DNA of 55,049 nucleotides. Source: Paulinella micropora (lineage: Eukaryota; Cercozoa; Imbricatea; Euglyphida). Below are positions 1 through 11,591 of the stretch, in pieces (position 1 is the first letter of the stretch; every line of letters starts with the position of its first letter). Where the stretch lies: positions 670,271 through 725,319 of the forward strand of contig BJOX01000060.1 in the NCBI GenBank assembly GCA_009731375.1. Direction: 5' to 3'. The notes beneath the pieces were generated by a model that worked only from the letters and a program-made list of their open reading frames with translations, ran no database searches and had not been told where the DNA came from. A program made the translations under genes and the position numbers.

Positions 1-262
1 GCAGTGCAGGGCCTGCTCCTTCCACTTCAGGTCGGATAACCACCCCCAGGTACTTGTACTGACTGGTGACACAAAGCTTCTGGCCGCGAAACCACACCAC
101 GGGCTCACCTCGCTCCCTGATACTTGGTCGTTTCGCCTTGCTCGACGTGTAAATGGGCATGATTTCCGTCTTGCCGGGCTTCAAGTTGACTTCCAGCCGG
201 TAATCTTCCGCGAACTTGGCCACAACATTGACCATCTTCTGGAGCTCGGTGCGACTGTGAGC
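1..262 (-). CDS. Reverse transcriptase fragment (LINE), C-terminal palm region
   Basis: Translating the minus strand from 262 gives an uninterrupted reading of about 87 codons. It contains LQKMVNVVAKFAEDYRLEVN followed by LKPGKTEIMPIY and later SQYKYLGVVI. The LN.GKTE and YKYLGV signatures are the late palm motifs (D/E region) of non-LTR reverse transcriptases. The YADD catalytic motif would lie just upstream, inside the gap. The frame differs from the endonuclease frame on the other side of the gap, so a continuous ORF drawn across the N run reads this part wrongly. Both ends are truncated, by the gap and by the window edge. Confidence 0.85.
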
Positions 263-1043
263 NNNNNNNNNNNNNNNNNNNNNNNNNNNNNNNNNNNNNN
301 NNNNNNNNNNNNNNNNNNNNNNNNNNNNNNNNNNNNNNNNNNNNNNNNNNNNNNNNNNNNNNNNNNNNNNNNNNNNNNNNNNNNNNNNNNNNNNNNNNNN
401 NNNNNNNNNNNNNNNNNNNNNNNNNNNNNNNNNNNNNNNNNNNNNNNNNNNNNNNNNNNNNNNNNNNNNNNNNNNNNNNNNNNNNNNNNNNNNNNNNNNN
501 NNNNNNNNNNNNNNNNNNNNNNNNNNNNNNNNNNNNNNNNNNNNNNNNNNNNNNNNNNNNNNNNNNNNNNNNNNNNNNNNNNNNNNNNNNNNNNNNNNNN
601 NNNNNNNNNNNNNNNNNNNNNNNNNNNNNNNNNNNNNNNNNNNNNNNNNNNNNNNNNNNNNNNNNNNNNNNNNNNNNNNNNNNNNNNNNNNNNNNNNNNN
701 NNNNNNNNNNNNNNNNNNNNNNNNNNNNNNNNNNNNNNNNNNNNNNNNNNNNNNNNNNNNNNNNNNNNNNNNNNNNNNNNNNNNNNNNNNNNNNNNNNNN
801 NNNNNNNNNNNNNNNNNNNNNNNNNNNNNNNNNNNNNNNNNNNNNNNNNNNNNNNNNNNNNNNNNNNNNNNNNNNNNNNNNNNNNNNNNNNNNNNNNNNN
901 NNNNNNNNNNNNNNNNNNNNNNNNNNNNNNNNNNNNNNNNNNNNNNNNNNNNNNNNNNNNNNNNNNNNNNNNNNNNNNNNNNNNNNNNNNNNNNNNNNNN
1001 NNNNNNNNNNNNNNNNNNNNNNNNNNNNNNNNNNNNNNNNNNN
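263..1043. other. Assembly gap (781 N) inside the LINE
   Basis: Run of N between the endonuclease and RT parts of the LINE. The missing DNA should encode the RT fingers and the catalytic palm. Confidence 0.95.
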
Positions 1044-3309
1044 AAAAGCGCTTTGAGGATTGCTCGCGTTGACATTTGACCGCTTCTTCCTGCACTTGCT
1101 TGAAGGAGGCGGACTTCTTGGCCCGAGTTGCCTTCCGAATTTGCTTGCGGAGCCGTAGCCAATTCAGACGGGCTTCCGCATTTCGATTCATCCCTCCTGT
1201 ATGCTGCGCAGGCCTCCGGCGCTGTTGAATGAGCTCCTTTAGCTCCCCGTCGAACCAATTGTTGGTGAAACGGGGTCGTATACATCTGGAGCCAAGGACC
1301 CGGTGCGCCGCCATTCGGAAGGACTGCGCCACTCGCTCGGTGACGTCATCTACCACCCGTTGGCTGTCGGCACCACCCGATAGGTCAAGCTCAGGCAGCT
1401 GATGCACTCCAAGCTTCTGTAGGCAATGCTGGAATACGTCATCGAACTTGTCGCGTAGATAATCCAGCGCTTGCTTCGCAGCGTGATCATTACCCGAGAC
1501 ACCAGCACCAATAAGCTTATCAACACGAAAGGACCTGTAAGGTTTCGCAGCCCGCTTTGGCCGGCGCTGGCCGCTCCACGTCAGTTCGGCCCATACTGCC
1601 TTGTGGTCCGTATCAAGATCATCTTCGCATACTCCGAACTTTGCTCCAGATGCCAAGCCAGGCGACGCGCAGATGTAATCGAGGAGGTGCTTGCCTGTGC
1701 CCATGCCGCGCTGCTCACGCCGGGACCACCAGTAGGACCCTTCCACTGGGCACGAGAAGCCGCTCAGATTTCGCAGGCCCGTAGCGACGAGGACAGCCGC
1801 GAGTCTCTTGCCGTTCTCCGAACGTACCGGTGCTCCCTTATCATCGACCTCCCCGTGCTGACCGACGATGCCCTCCTCTTTTCGGCTGCATGCCGGCCCG
1901 AGCTTCGCGTTGGCATCCGCCACCGTGACCACAAGACCTTTGGCTCCAAAAAAAGCTATAGCTGCCTGCCAGGCCGCATACGCCTCTGACGACTCTTCTT
2001 CCTGCGTTTCCTGGGGAAAGTAGCCGTTGCCCACATAGATATCCTGAGCGCCGGTAACACCCGAGGCGATACGCAGCCACACTTGCTGCCGGTGGTCGAC
2101 GGGGGCTGACACCAGGTTGCAATACGGACCAAGGAAGTTAGCCACCGCGAATAGAACCCCACCCTTGCAGCGATTTTTCTCGCTGACCTCCGCAGGTTTT
2201 CCAAAAATCCGGAATCCATCCAGGCTGCATTTGGAAAGTTGCTTCTTGCCCATGCGGTGCTCCTGAGCCCCGATGACTAGCCAGCCCTCGTGCTTGTAGA
2301 ATGATGCCCATTCCGCCGTGCCTACGTTGTCGTATCCCGTTTTACCCTGCCAGTTGTGACTCGCGACGAGTAGCTTGAAGCCGGTATCGAACTGCTTGGA
2401 GCGGTGCTTCTTGGCTCGTTTCCGGACCCGACGGCCGCGCTTGGCTTCCGCCCTCGTGCTGCCCCCCTCTGCAGGTGCTTGCGCAGGTTGGTCCCCCACT
2501 GCACTGGCCGCCGAATGCAGGGGCACCACATGCACATCAGCACACTCAGACACACACTTAGGTGCATCGGCAGCCAATTCCGAAGACACCACCTGCACAT
2601 CATCGACACATTCTTCATGCAGAGGCAAGACGCGATATCCCGTCGCAGCTTCCTCCTTCCGGACCGCCGCTTCCCCACGCAGATGGATGCGAATAAGCCT
2701 TCGGACACGTTCCCTGTCCCTGAACCTGCGCCCAAGGGCCACATTGACCCCTCTGCCGAAGAATTTGAGATGTTTGAGTTGCTGCAACGCCGTCTGCCTG
2801 CTGTCATCGTCCTCGTAGACCAGCTCCAGGTGACGAGACATTCGCTGGCCTTGCCACTCCATTACCGGGACCACCAGACCAAGACCGCTCATTTTGGAGG
2901 CGATCTCCTGTAGATTGGCGCGTTCTGAGAGCCCCCAGACAATCAGATTACGCCCGTCCTTGTCGTACCGATCTACCCGCCGGTACCGTCGAGGCGGCGG
3001 TGCCATCTGCCATATAGCGCCGCTCGCCTTATGTTGAAGCGCCGACCCGTGTGCCAGGTTTGGGGAGGAAGGATGAGGCGCAGCTAAGATAGCCTCTCCA
3101 CGTGGTTCAGGAATTCCGTCATATACGCGAGCCCTCATCCTCCCATCCTGGGACATCGGGCCAGAGCCCGTCGAAGAGGCATTCCCACGGGGATTGTCCA
3201 GGTCTTCGGCGATTCTACCTTGTCCCATAAGGGCCACAGTGGTAGCTCCGTGCTTCGCGTATTTGTAATCCATTGAGAGTAGTAGACGGCCAATGTCGCT
3301 GGCCATCAC
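1044..3309 (-). CDS. LINE ORF: RRM-like N-terminus and APE-type (EEP) endonuclease, partial
   Basis: About 755 codons are visible from the first ATG at 3309 to the gap. Residues ~120-215 begin RNLIVWGLSE and continue with a beta-alpha pattern rich in Arg (GRRFRDRERVRRL), resembling the RRM-like module of LINE ORF1/ORF2 proteins. Residues ~311-575 form an endonuclease/exonuclease/phosphatase domain: start FKLLVASHNWQG, catalytic Glu in GAQEHR, Asp/Asn in VADANAKLGP, HLLDYICASPG, and the terminal Asp-His pair in DTDHKAVWAEL. These are the metal-binding and catalytic positions of target-nicking APE nucleases. The linker (NNWFDGELKELIQQRRR) is typical of the stretch before LINE RT. No stop or frameshift is seen up to the gap. 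The start is the first ATG of the open frame; an upstream ORF1 is not evident. Confidence 0.85.
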
Positions 3310-4297
3310 CGCCGCGCCTCTTTACGCCGAGGAAAGCGCCCGTCCATGCAAATAGCATCGGCGGTATCTGCAACACACACTACACGCATTTCCGCCGGTG
3401 TCACTGGACGCTGCCGCGTCGCTTCGTGCCCTTCGGCGCCCGCCAGCACCCCCAGCGTCGCCAGAACCTGCCTCACGCACTACACACACTCTCCATCGCA
3501 TCGCCAACGCCTCTACTCTCATGCCTTATGGACTTTCAGCTGCTCCTAACAATACACATCATGAGGTACGGGTGTCCCCGAGTGGAGCCAGATCGGACGG
3601 CGTGCCGCTGAAACTCCTTCCCCCACGTGGGTATAGAAGGCGCGAACCTAGCGGTACCTATAGGGTCTTACAGACAAGTATAGTAATCCCAGCCGAAGCT
3701 GCTCAGTTAGAAATGCAACGGTGGAGGGTGTGAATGCATGGGGCAAGGCACGGCAACGCAGCAAGGCACTGGCAAGGCATTGGGACCGACTGAAGCCCCT
3801 CTCCAACGTGCGCTCATCATGTGTTCCAGTTAGGCAACCCCGAAGAAGCGAAGATAGGGAGGAGACAAAACCCAGATAGGATGAAGATAGGATTAACATG
3901 AAGCCGAAATGGAGCCGAGTTGGAACAGGTCAACTCAGCCCCATCTCGGCTCAATGTGAATCCTATCTTCAACCCATCTCGGTACTGTTTCCTCCGAATG
4001 CTCACCTCAACAAGATCACCAAACCGGAACTGGAAGCCCCCAGGCATTTACTCGGCAGGAAATTCGGCGAAAATGGGCTAACCAGGAAACCAGACCCAAA
4101 CCAACAGCCAAGAAAAACGAGCCAACCAACAATCCAACAGACAACCCCACAACCTGCCTGGCCGAACCCCTACCGAGTAAATGCCCAGTTGAGAGTTGCG
4201 CATATCCCGGTGACCGCCCTCCCCAAGCGGTCACCTTCGTGGGGAGAGGCCCAACCACCTCCTCTTCCCATGGAGTGCCATCTTGTGCACCCCTCCA

Positions 4298-4298
<1 letters not shown>
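3310..4298. other. Noncoding flank of the LINE
   Basis: This is about 1 kb upstream of the LINE start. Short ORFs in every frame have no recognisable domain or consistent codon bias. A T-rich and then A/C-rich composition precedes the (AAT)n tract. It could include the LINE 5' UTR and its promoter, but I see no specific signal. Confidence 0.5.

Positions 4299-4350
<52 letters not shown>
4299..4350. repeat. (AAT)n microsatellite
   Basis: About 17 perfect AAT units. On the minus strand this reads (ATT)n directly after TACGCCTCAGATATAG, so it could be the simple-repeat tail of a minus-strand retroposon whose body runs into the gap at 4515. Confidence 0.95.
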
Positions 4351-4352
<2 letters not shown>

Positions 4353-4514
4353 ATATCTGAGGCGTACTGATGCAGCTAATGGCATATCCTCAACGGACAT
4401 AAGCCTCCAATACCCTTGTTCGAGGTCCTCCACCCCCCCGTGTCAGTCTCTCGCCTGATGATCGGGGCCACCGATGGAGCTCCTGAGGGCAAGACTGCAC
4501 TAAGCCGAGGTTAT

Positions 4515-5369
4515 NNNNNNNNNNNNNNNNNNNNNNNNNNNNNNNNNNNNNNNNNNNNNNNNNNNNNNNNNNNNNNNNNNNNNNNNNNNNNNNNNNNNNN
4601 NNNNNNNNNNNNNNNNNNNNNNNNNNNNNNNNNNNNNNNNNNNNNNNNNNNNNNNNNNNNNNNNNNNNNNNNNNNNNNNNNNNNNNNNNNNNNNNNNNNN
4701 NNNNNNNNNNNNNNNNNNNNNNNNNNNNNNNNNNNNNNNNNNNNNNNNNNNNNNNNNNNNNNNNNNNNNNNNNNNNNNNNNNNNNNNNNNNNNNNNNNNN
4801 NNNNNNNNNNNNNNNNNNNNNNNNNNNNNNNNNNNNNNNNNNNNNNNNNNNNNNNNNNNNNNNNNNNNNNNNNNNNNNNNNNNNNNNNNNNNNNNNNNNN
4901 NNNNNNNNNNNNNNNNNNNNNNNNNNNNNNNNNNNNNNNNNNNNNNNNNNNNNNNNNNNNNNNNNNNNNNNNNNNNNNNNNNNNNNNNNNNNNNNNNNNN
5001 NNNNNNNNNNNNNNNNNNNNNNNNNNNNNNNNNNNNNNNNNNNNNNNNNNNNNNNNNNNNNNNNNNNNNNNNNNNNNNNNNNNNNNNNNNNNNNNNNNNN
5101 NNNNNNNNNNNNNNNNNNNNNNNNNNNNNNNNNNNNNNNNNNNNNNNNNNNNNNNNNNNNNNNNNNNNNNNNNNNNNNNNNNNNNNNNNNNNNNNNNNNN
5201 NNNNNNNNNNNNNNNNNNNNNNNNNNNNNNNNNNNNNNNNNNNNNNNNNNNNNNNNNNNNNNNNNNNNNNNNNNNNNNNNNNNNNNNNNNNNNNNNNNNN
5301 NNNNNNNNNNNNNNNNNNNNNNNNNNNNNNNNNNNNNNNNNNNNNNNNNNNNNNNNNNNNNNNNNNNNN
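4515..5369. other. Assembly gap (855 N)
   Basis: Run of N between the sequence next to the (AAT)n tract and the tRNA-like block. Any element joining the two is hidden here. Confidence 0.95.
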
Positions 5370-5413
5370 CGATAAGCTCTAATGACACCCCCGCAAGGGC
5401 AGTTCCAACACTT

Positions 5414-5481
5414 CCAGACGGGCCGGTATGTTCAATGAAAATACTGTCCAGACGGATCGTTACGTTCAATGAAAATACTGG
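5414..5481. repeat. Two tandem 34-bp direct repeats
   Basis: Copies at 5414-5447 and 5448-5481 both start CCAGACGG and share TTCAATGAAAATACTG at the same offset; five bases differ in the middle. They abut the 3' CCA end of the tRNA-like sequence on the minus strand. Confidence 0.85.
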
Positions 5482-5553
5482 TGGCACCGACGGGAATCGA
5501 ACTGGCGAAAGGGCCCAGATGGTAAAACTTGACCACTGGGCTATCACGGTGTC
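5479..5553 (-). tRNA. tRNA-like sequence (pseudo-tRNA or SINE head) with encoded CCA
   Basis: On the minus strand the block opens GACACCG and closes CGGTGCC-A-CCA, so the ends form an acceptor stem with one A/C mismatch, a discriminator A and a templated CCA. The internal A box (TAGCCCAGTGG) and B box (AGTTCGATTCC) fit the Pol III promoter consensus at about the right spacing. The T stem (GCCAG / CCCGT) and anticodon arm pair poorly, so this is unlikely to be a functional tRNA. A genome-encoded CCA suggests a reverse-transcribed tRNA or the head of a SINE. No anticodon can be assigned safely. Confidence 0.5.
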
Positions 5554-5635
5554 CAATAATGATAATAATAATGATAATAATAATAATAATAATACTGATA
5601 ATAGTAATAATAATAATAGTAATAATAGTAATAAC

Positions 5636-5692
<57 letters not shown>

Positions 5693-5976
5693 TGATGATG
5701 ATGATGATGATGATGATTATGATTATGATGATGATTATGATGATGATGATGATTATGATGATTATGATGATGATGATGATGATGAGGATGATGATGAGGA
5801 TGATGATGAGGATTAGGATGATGGTGATGATGGTGATGATGATGATGATGATGATGATGATGAGGATGATGATGATGATGATGATGATTGATGATGATGA
5901 TGGTGATGATGATTATGATGATTATGATGATGATGAGGATGATGAGGATGATGAATTGATGATGAGGATGATGATG

Positions 5977-6008
<32 letters not shown>

Positions 6009-6067
6009 GATGATGGTGGTGATGATGGTGATGATGGTGATGATGATGGTGATGGTGATGATGATGG

Positions 6068-6108
<41 letters not shown>

Positions 6109-6140
6109 GTGATGGTGATGATGATGATGATATGATGATG

Positions 6141-6171
<31 letters not shown>

Positions 6172-6231
6172 GAATGATGATGATGGTCTGATGATGATGG
6201 TGTGCTGCTGCTGCTGATGATGATGATGATA

Positions 6232-6262
<31 letters not shown>

Positions 6263-6375
6263 CGATGATGAGGAGGAGGATGATGATGGTGCTAATGATG
6301 ATGGTGCTGCTGCTGCTGCTGATGATGATGATGATAAGGGTGATGACGACGACGACGACGACGACGATGATGATA

Positions 6376-6406
<31 letters not shown>

Positions 6407-6529
6407 GGGTGATGACGACGACGACGACGACGACGATGATGATGATGATGATGATGACGACGACGACGACGATGATGATGATGATGATGATGATGATGAC
6501 GATGATGATAATAATACCCGCTTAGCTTA
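5554..6529. repeat. (AAT)n grading into (ATG)n/(GAT)n microsatellite
   Basis: The tract begins as AAT, turns to GAT/ATG at about 5690, and contains blocks of GAC (6345-6366, 6412-6434, 6456-6471) and GCT (6205-6216, 6305-6321). The unit drifts by single substitutions that are then amplified. The long open frames (poly-Met, poly-Asp, poly-His) are artefacts of the trinucleotide repeat. Confidence 0.97.
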
Positions 6530-6682
6530 CGCATCACCAATGCGTTCATAGTCAACTAAAAACACACACACACACAATGATGATGATGATGATGATGATG
6601 ATTATGATGGTGATAATGACGATGATGATGATAATGATGATGATGGTGGTGGTGATAATGATCATGATGATGATTACGATGG

Positions 6683-6728
<46 letters not shown>

Positions 6729-6820
6729 AATGATGATGATGATGATGGTGATGATGGTGATGATGATAATTACGATGGTGATAATGATGATGATGATGAT
6801 GATAATGATGATGATGATGG

Positions 6821-6858
<38 letters not shown>

Positions 6859-6944
6859 CATCACCAAAGCGTTCATAGTCAACTAAACATACACACACAC
6901 ACACAATGATGATGATGATGATTATGATGATGATGATGGTGATA

Positions 6945-6990
<46 letters not shown>

Positions 6991-7021
6991 CGCATCACCA
7001 ACGCGTTGATAGTCAACTAAA
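6530..7021. repeat. Composite repeat: (ATG)n, 30-bp core, (CA)n, three copies
   Basis: A core reading GCATCACCAAHGCGTTSATA followed by GTCAACTAAA occurs at 6531-6560, 6858-6887 and 6992-7021. Each copy is preceded by (ATG)n and followed by (CA)n. Cores differ at only a few positions while the flanking microsatellites differ in length. Confidence 0.9.
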
Positions 7022-7178
<157 letters not shown>

Positions 7179-8138
7179 NNNNNNNNNNNNNNNNNNNNNN
7201 NNNNNNNNNNNNNNNNNNNNNNNNNNNNNNNNNNNNNNNNNNNNNNNNNNNNNNNNNNNNNNNNNNNNNNNNNNNNNNNNNNNNNNNNNNNNNNNNNNNN
7301 NNNNNNNNNNNNNNNNNNNNNNNNNNNNNNNNNNNNNNNNNNNNNNNNNNNNNNNNNNNNNNNNNNNNNNNNNNNNNNNNNNNNNNNNNNNNNNNNNNNN
7401 NNNNNNNNNNNNNNNNNNNNNNNNNNNNNNNNNNNNNNNNNNNNNNNNNNNNNNNNNNNNNNNNNNNNNNNNNNNNNNNNNNNNNNNNNNNNNNNNNNNN
7501 NNNNNNNNNNNNNNNNNNNNNNNNNNNNNNNNNNNNNNNNNNNNNNNNNNNNNNNNNNNNNNNNNNNNNNNNNNNNNNNNNNNNNNNNNNNNNNNNNNNN
7601 NNNNNNNNNNNNNNNNNNNNNNNNNNNNNNNNNNNNNNNNNNNNNNNNNNNNNNNNNNNNNNNNNNNNNNNNNNNNNNNNNNNNNNNNNNNNNNNNNNNN
7701 NNNNNNNNNNNNNNNNNNNNNNNNNNNNNNNNNNNNNNNNNNNNNNNNNNNNNNNNNNNNNNNNNNNNNNNNNNNNNNNNNNNNNNNNNNNNNNNNNNNN
7801 NNNNNNNNNNNNNNNNNNNNNNNNNNNNNNNNNNNNNNNNNNNNNNNNNNNNNNNNNNNNNNNNNNNNNNNNNNNNNNNNNNNNNNNNNNNNNNNNNNNN
7901 NNNNNNNNNNNNNNNNNNNNNNNNNNNNNNNNNNNNNNNNNNNNNNNNNNNNNNNNNNNNNNNNNNNNNNNNNNNNNNNNNNNNNNNNNNNNNNNNNNNN
8001 NNNNNNNNNNNNNNNNNNNNNNNNNNNNNNNNNNNNNNNNNNNNNNNNNNNNNNNNNNNNNNNNNNNNNNNNNNNNNNNNNNNNNNNNNNNNNNNNNNNN
8101 NNNNNNNNNNNNNNNNNNNNNNNNNNNNNNNNNNNNNN
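7179..8138. other. Assembly gap (960 N) between (CA)n and (CTAT)n
   Basis: Run of N flanked by two different microsatellites, so the junction is unseen. Confidence 0.95.
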
Positions 8139-8518
<380 letters not shown>

Positions 8519-8526
8519 GTGTAAAA

Positions 8527-8587
8527 GTGGCACCACAGGCCAGGCTTTTGATGGGAAGTGAACCCAGAAAGTGGCACCAGAAACCCG
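8527..8587. repeat. 61-bp dispersed repeat, copy 1
   Basis: It starts GTGGCACCACAGGCCA and ends AAAGTGGCACCAGAAACCCG. A second, roughly 85% identical copy lies at 11664-11723, about 3 kb away. The two GTGGCACCA motifs inside each copy are themselves a short direct repeat. Confidence 0.85.
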
Positions 8588-8590
8588 ACC

Positions 8591-8628
8591 TATCCTAATC
8601 TAGCAATATTGATCAGTGTCCATTGTAC

Positions 8629-8690
<62 letters not shown>

Positions 8691-8786
8691 CTCTATTTAT
8701 CTATCTATCTATCCATTCATCCATCCATCCATCCATCCATCTATGTATCTATCTATCTATCTATCCATTCATCCATCCATCTATCC

Positions 8787-8824
<38 letters not shown>

Positions 8825-9223
8825 TTTCTGGATGGTATGGGACGGCTTTCAGTAATTGCAGATGCTACCCAATCTATCTATATATCTATCTATCTATCTT
8901 CCGTCATAGCCGTCCAGTGTTGCATAGCCCGGGCTAGGTCCCTTCAGGGGTTTAGGCCATATACAATGTCATAATTGTAGCTTGCGCAAGCTTACGGTGC
9001 TCAAAACACTTGGACTAAAGGCTTCCTTTTCTTTCTCTTCTTCCTTATCCTTCCCACTCTCCATTCCTAGATTGCCTTTTTCTTCAACGTCCTACCTCCT
9101 CTTCTTTTTTACAGAACACAGTCTACTCGTGATTCCCATCCCGGACACATGCATAGTACAGAAATTACTGTTTGATGTGAAACTGCGTTCCTTTGCAAGC
9201 ACTACATTCCTTTGCGACATCTC

Positions 9224-9264
<41 letters not shown>

Positions 9265-9392
9265 CCCAATCCATCCTAATCTACCAATATTGATCAGTGT
9301 CCATTGTATCTATCTATCTTTCTATCTATCTATCTATCTATCTATCTACCCAATCCATCCTAATCTAGCAATATTGATCAGTGTCCATTATA
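8591..9392. repeat. About 40-bp module in CTAT arrays, three copies
   Basis: Copies at 8591-8628, 9265-9308 and 9349-9392 share CCATCCTAATCTASCAATAT followed by TGATCAGTGTCCATT; the first copy begins CCTATCCTAATC. Each is bordered on both sides by CTAT repeat. The stretch 8822-9220 between copies 1 and 2 is non-repetitive and shows no gene. Confidence 0.88.
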
Positions 9393-9424
9393 TCTATCTA
9401 TCTGTCTATCTATCTATCTATCTT

Positions 9425-9458
<34 letters not shown>

Positions 9459-9532
9459 CATCCACCATCTACCTACCTACCTACCTACCTACCTACCTAT
9501 CTATCTATGTACCTACCTACCTATCTATCTAC

Positions 9533-9592
<60 letters not shown>

Positions 9593-9654
9593 GCCCCACT
9601 ACTGCCTTTTTTGCACCCTGGCTTTGCCTCACCACTGCCTTTTTACCCGATATC

Positions 9655-9694
<40 letters not shown>

Positions 9695-9775
9695 ATATTT
9701 ATCTATCTATATATCTATCTATCCATCTATCTATCTATCTATCTATCTTCTATCTATCTATCTATCTGTCTATCC

Positions 9776-9814
<39 letters not shown>

Positions 9815-9885
9815 CTATCCTATCCTATCCTACTGCCTTTTCAGGCCCGTGATTGCATACCTATCCTATCCTATCCTATCCTATC

Positions 9886-9918
<33 letters not shown>

Positions 9919-9935
9919 CTTACTATTGCTTTTGC
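8629..9935. repeat. (CTAT)n / (CTAC)n / (CCTAT)n arrays
   Basis: Long arrays with local variants: CCAT (8712-8742), CTAC (9472-9500) and the pentamer CCTAT (9812-9835, 9863-9890). Short interruptions share ACTGCCTTTT (9600, 9832 region). Confidence 0.95.
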
Positions 9936-9939
9936 CCCC

Positions 9940-9941
9940 CA

Positions 9942-9975
<34 letters not shown>

Positions 9976-10294
9976 CATACATGCATACATGCATACATGC
10001 ATGCATGCATACATGCATACATACATACATACATACATACATACATTCATACATACATACATACATGCATACATAAATACATATTTACATACAGACATAC
10101 ATACATGCATGCATACATACATGCATGCATACATACATGCATACATGCATACATACATACATACATACATACATACATACATACATGCATACATGCATAC
10201 ATGCATACATGCATACAAAAATACATACAGACATACATGCATGCATGCATACATACATACATACATACATACATACATACATACATACATACAA
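9940..10294. repeat. (ATAC)n array with ATGC variants
   Basis: CATA tetramer array with scattered CATG, CAGA and CATT variants. No coding signal. Confidence 0.97.
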
Positions 10295-11160
10295 CCTTAC
10301 CTTTGCAACCTTAAATATAGCGTGGTGGTACGTACATACCTACATACATACATACATACCTTACCTTTGCCACCTTAAATATAGCGTGGTGGAGCTGTTG
10401 CTGTACCACCTCCGTGCGACTTGCTGTATATACATACATACATGCATGCATACATATACATACATACATACAGACATACATAGTATTACATACATCCATA
10501 CATAGATAGATGTTGCTGTACCACCTCCGTGCGACTTGCTGTATATACATACATACATCCATGCATACATATACATACAGACATACATACATACATAGTA
10601 TTACATACATACATACATAGATAGATAGCGTGGTGCAGCTGTTGCTGTACCACCTCGGTGCGACTTGCTGTATATACATACATACATGCATGCGTACATA
10701 TACATACATACATACAGACATACATACATACATACATACATAGATAGCGTGGTGCAGCTGTTCCTGTACCACCTCCGTGCGACTTGCTGTATATACATAC
10801 ATACATGCATGCATGCATACATATACATACATACATACAAATACATACATACATACATACATACATACATAGCGTGGTGCAGCTGTTGCTGTACCTCCAC
10901 GGTGCGACTTGCTGTATATACATGCATACATGCATGCGTACATATACATACATACAGACATACATACATACATGCATACATACATACATACATACATACA
11001 TAGCGTGGTGCAGTTATTGCTGTACCTCCACGGTGCGACTTGCTGTATATACATACATACATGCATGCGTACATACACATACATACATACATACATACAT
11101 ACATACATACATACAGACATACATACGTATACATACATATACATATACATATACATATAC
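10295..11160. repeat. Higher-order repeat: ~50-bp core plus (ATAC)n, six near-complete copies
   Basis: The core AGCGTGGTGCAGCTGTTGCT followed by GTACCACCTCSGTGCGACTT and GCTGTATATAC occurs at about 10383, 10511 (5' truncated), 10627, 10745, 10871 and 11002, with a fragment at 10318. It always passes into CATA repeat. Copy spacing is about 115-130 bp. The last two copies share the variant GTACCTCCACGGTG. A second small repeat, CCTTACCTTTGC, precedes the first copies (10296, 10359). Confidence 0.92.
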
Positions 11161-11201
<41 letters not shown>

Positions 11202-11450
11202 TAACATGTATTCTTGACCTACAAATTGCAAGGGATGCCACGCTCCGTGCTTTGACTTCCGTGGGCTCTGCCCGATCGCTTGTACTTGCGCTGGTACTAT
11301 TTCTTGTCCTTGTATTGGGATATACACCGATGTTGACTGCTGCAGCTGCACCCCCCCCCCCCCCCCCCCCCCCCCCCNNNNNNNNNNNNNNNNNNNNNNN
11401 NNNNTGCCGCCCCCCCCCCCCCCCCCCCCCCCCCCCGCCCAAAAGTATAT
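11161..11450. other. (AT)n, short unique stretch, and poly-C around a 27-N gap
   Basis: (AT)n at 11171-11197, then about 150 bp of unique DNA. Poly-C runs at 11351-11377 and 11409-11436 flank the gap 11378-11404. No gene seen. Confidence 0.85.
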
Positions 11451-11541
11451 TATGCGGCTATTCAAATTTGACTTGTTTTGCGGGCGAGGCGGAGCCGGGC
11501 CGGCGAGCCCGCAAAACACGTCAAATTTGAATAGCCGCATA
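11451..11541. repeat. Large inverted repeat (hairpin), arms ~35 bp
   Basis: The left arm starts TATGCGGCTATTCAAATTTG and continues to GTTTTGCGGGC (11451-11484). The right arm (11506-11541) is its complement, with one 2-nt mismatch bubble (TT against AC). The loop is about 21 nt and very GC-rich. This could be a foldback MITE or a transcribed hairpin. Confidence 0.9.
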
Positions 11542-11546
11542 GGTAG

Positions 11547-11591
11547 TTTTATCGGTAACCTGACCACATCTTGTGGAGGTGACCGATAAAA
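11547..11591. repeat. Inverted repeat, 10-bp perfect arms
   Basis: TTTTATCGGT at 11547-11556 and ACCGATAAAA at 11582-11591 flank a 25-nt loop that itself contains CCACA..TGTGG. It lies only 5 bp from the larger hairpin. Confidence 0.85.

Larger units (their letters stand above)
1..3309 (-). mobile_element. LINE-type non-LTR retrotransposon, 5' part plus RT fragment
   Basis: This is a minus-strand element read from 3309 towards 1. It has an N-terminal RRM-like region and an APE/EEP endonuclease (3309-1044), a 781-N gap, then reverse transcriptase palm/thumb sequence running off the window edge. Order endonuclease then RT is that of APE-type LINEs. The two coding parts lie in different frames across the gap, which is expected if the gap length is arbitrary. 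The 3' end lies outside the window, so intactness cannot be judged. Confidence 0.85.
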
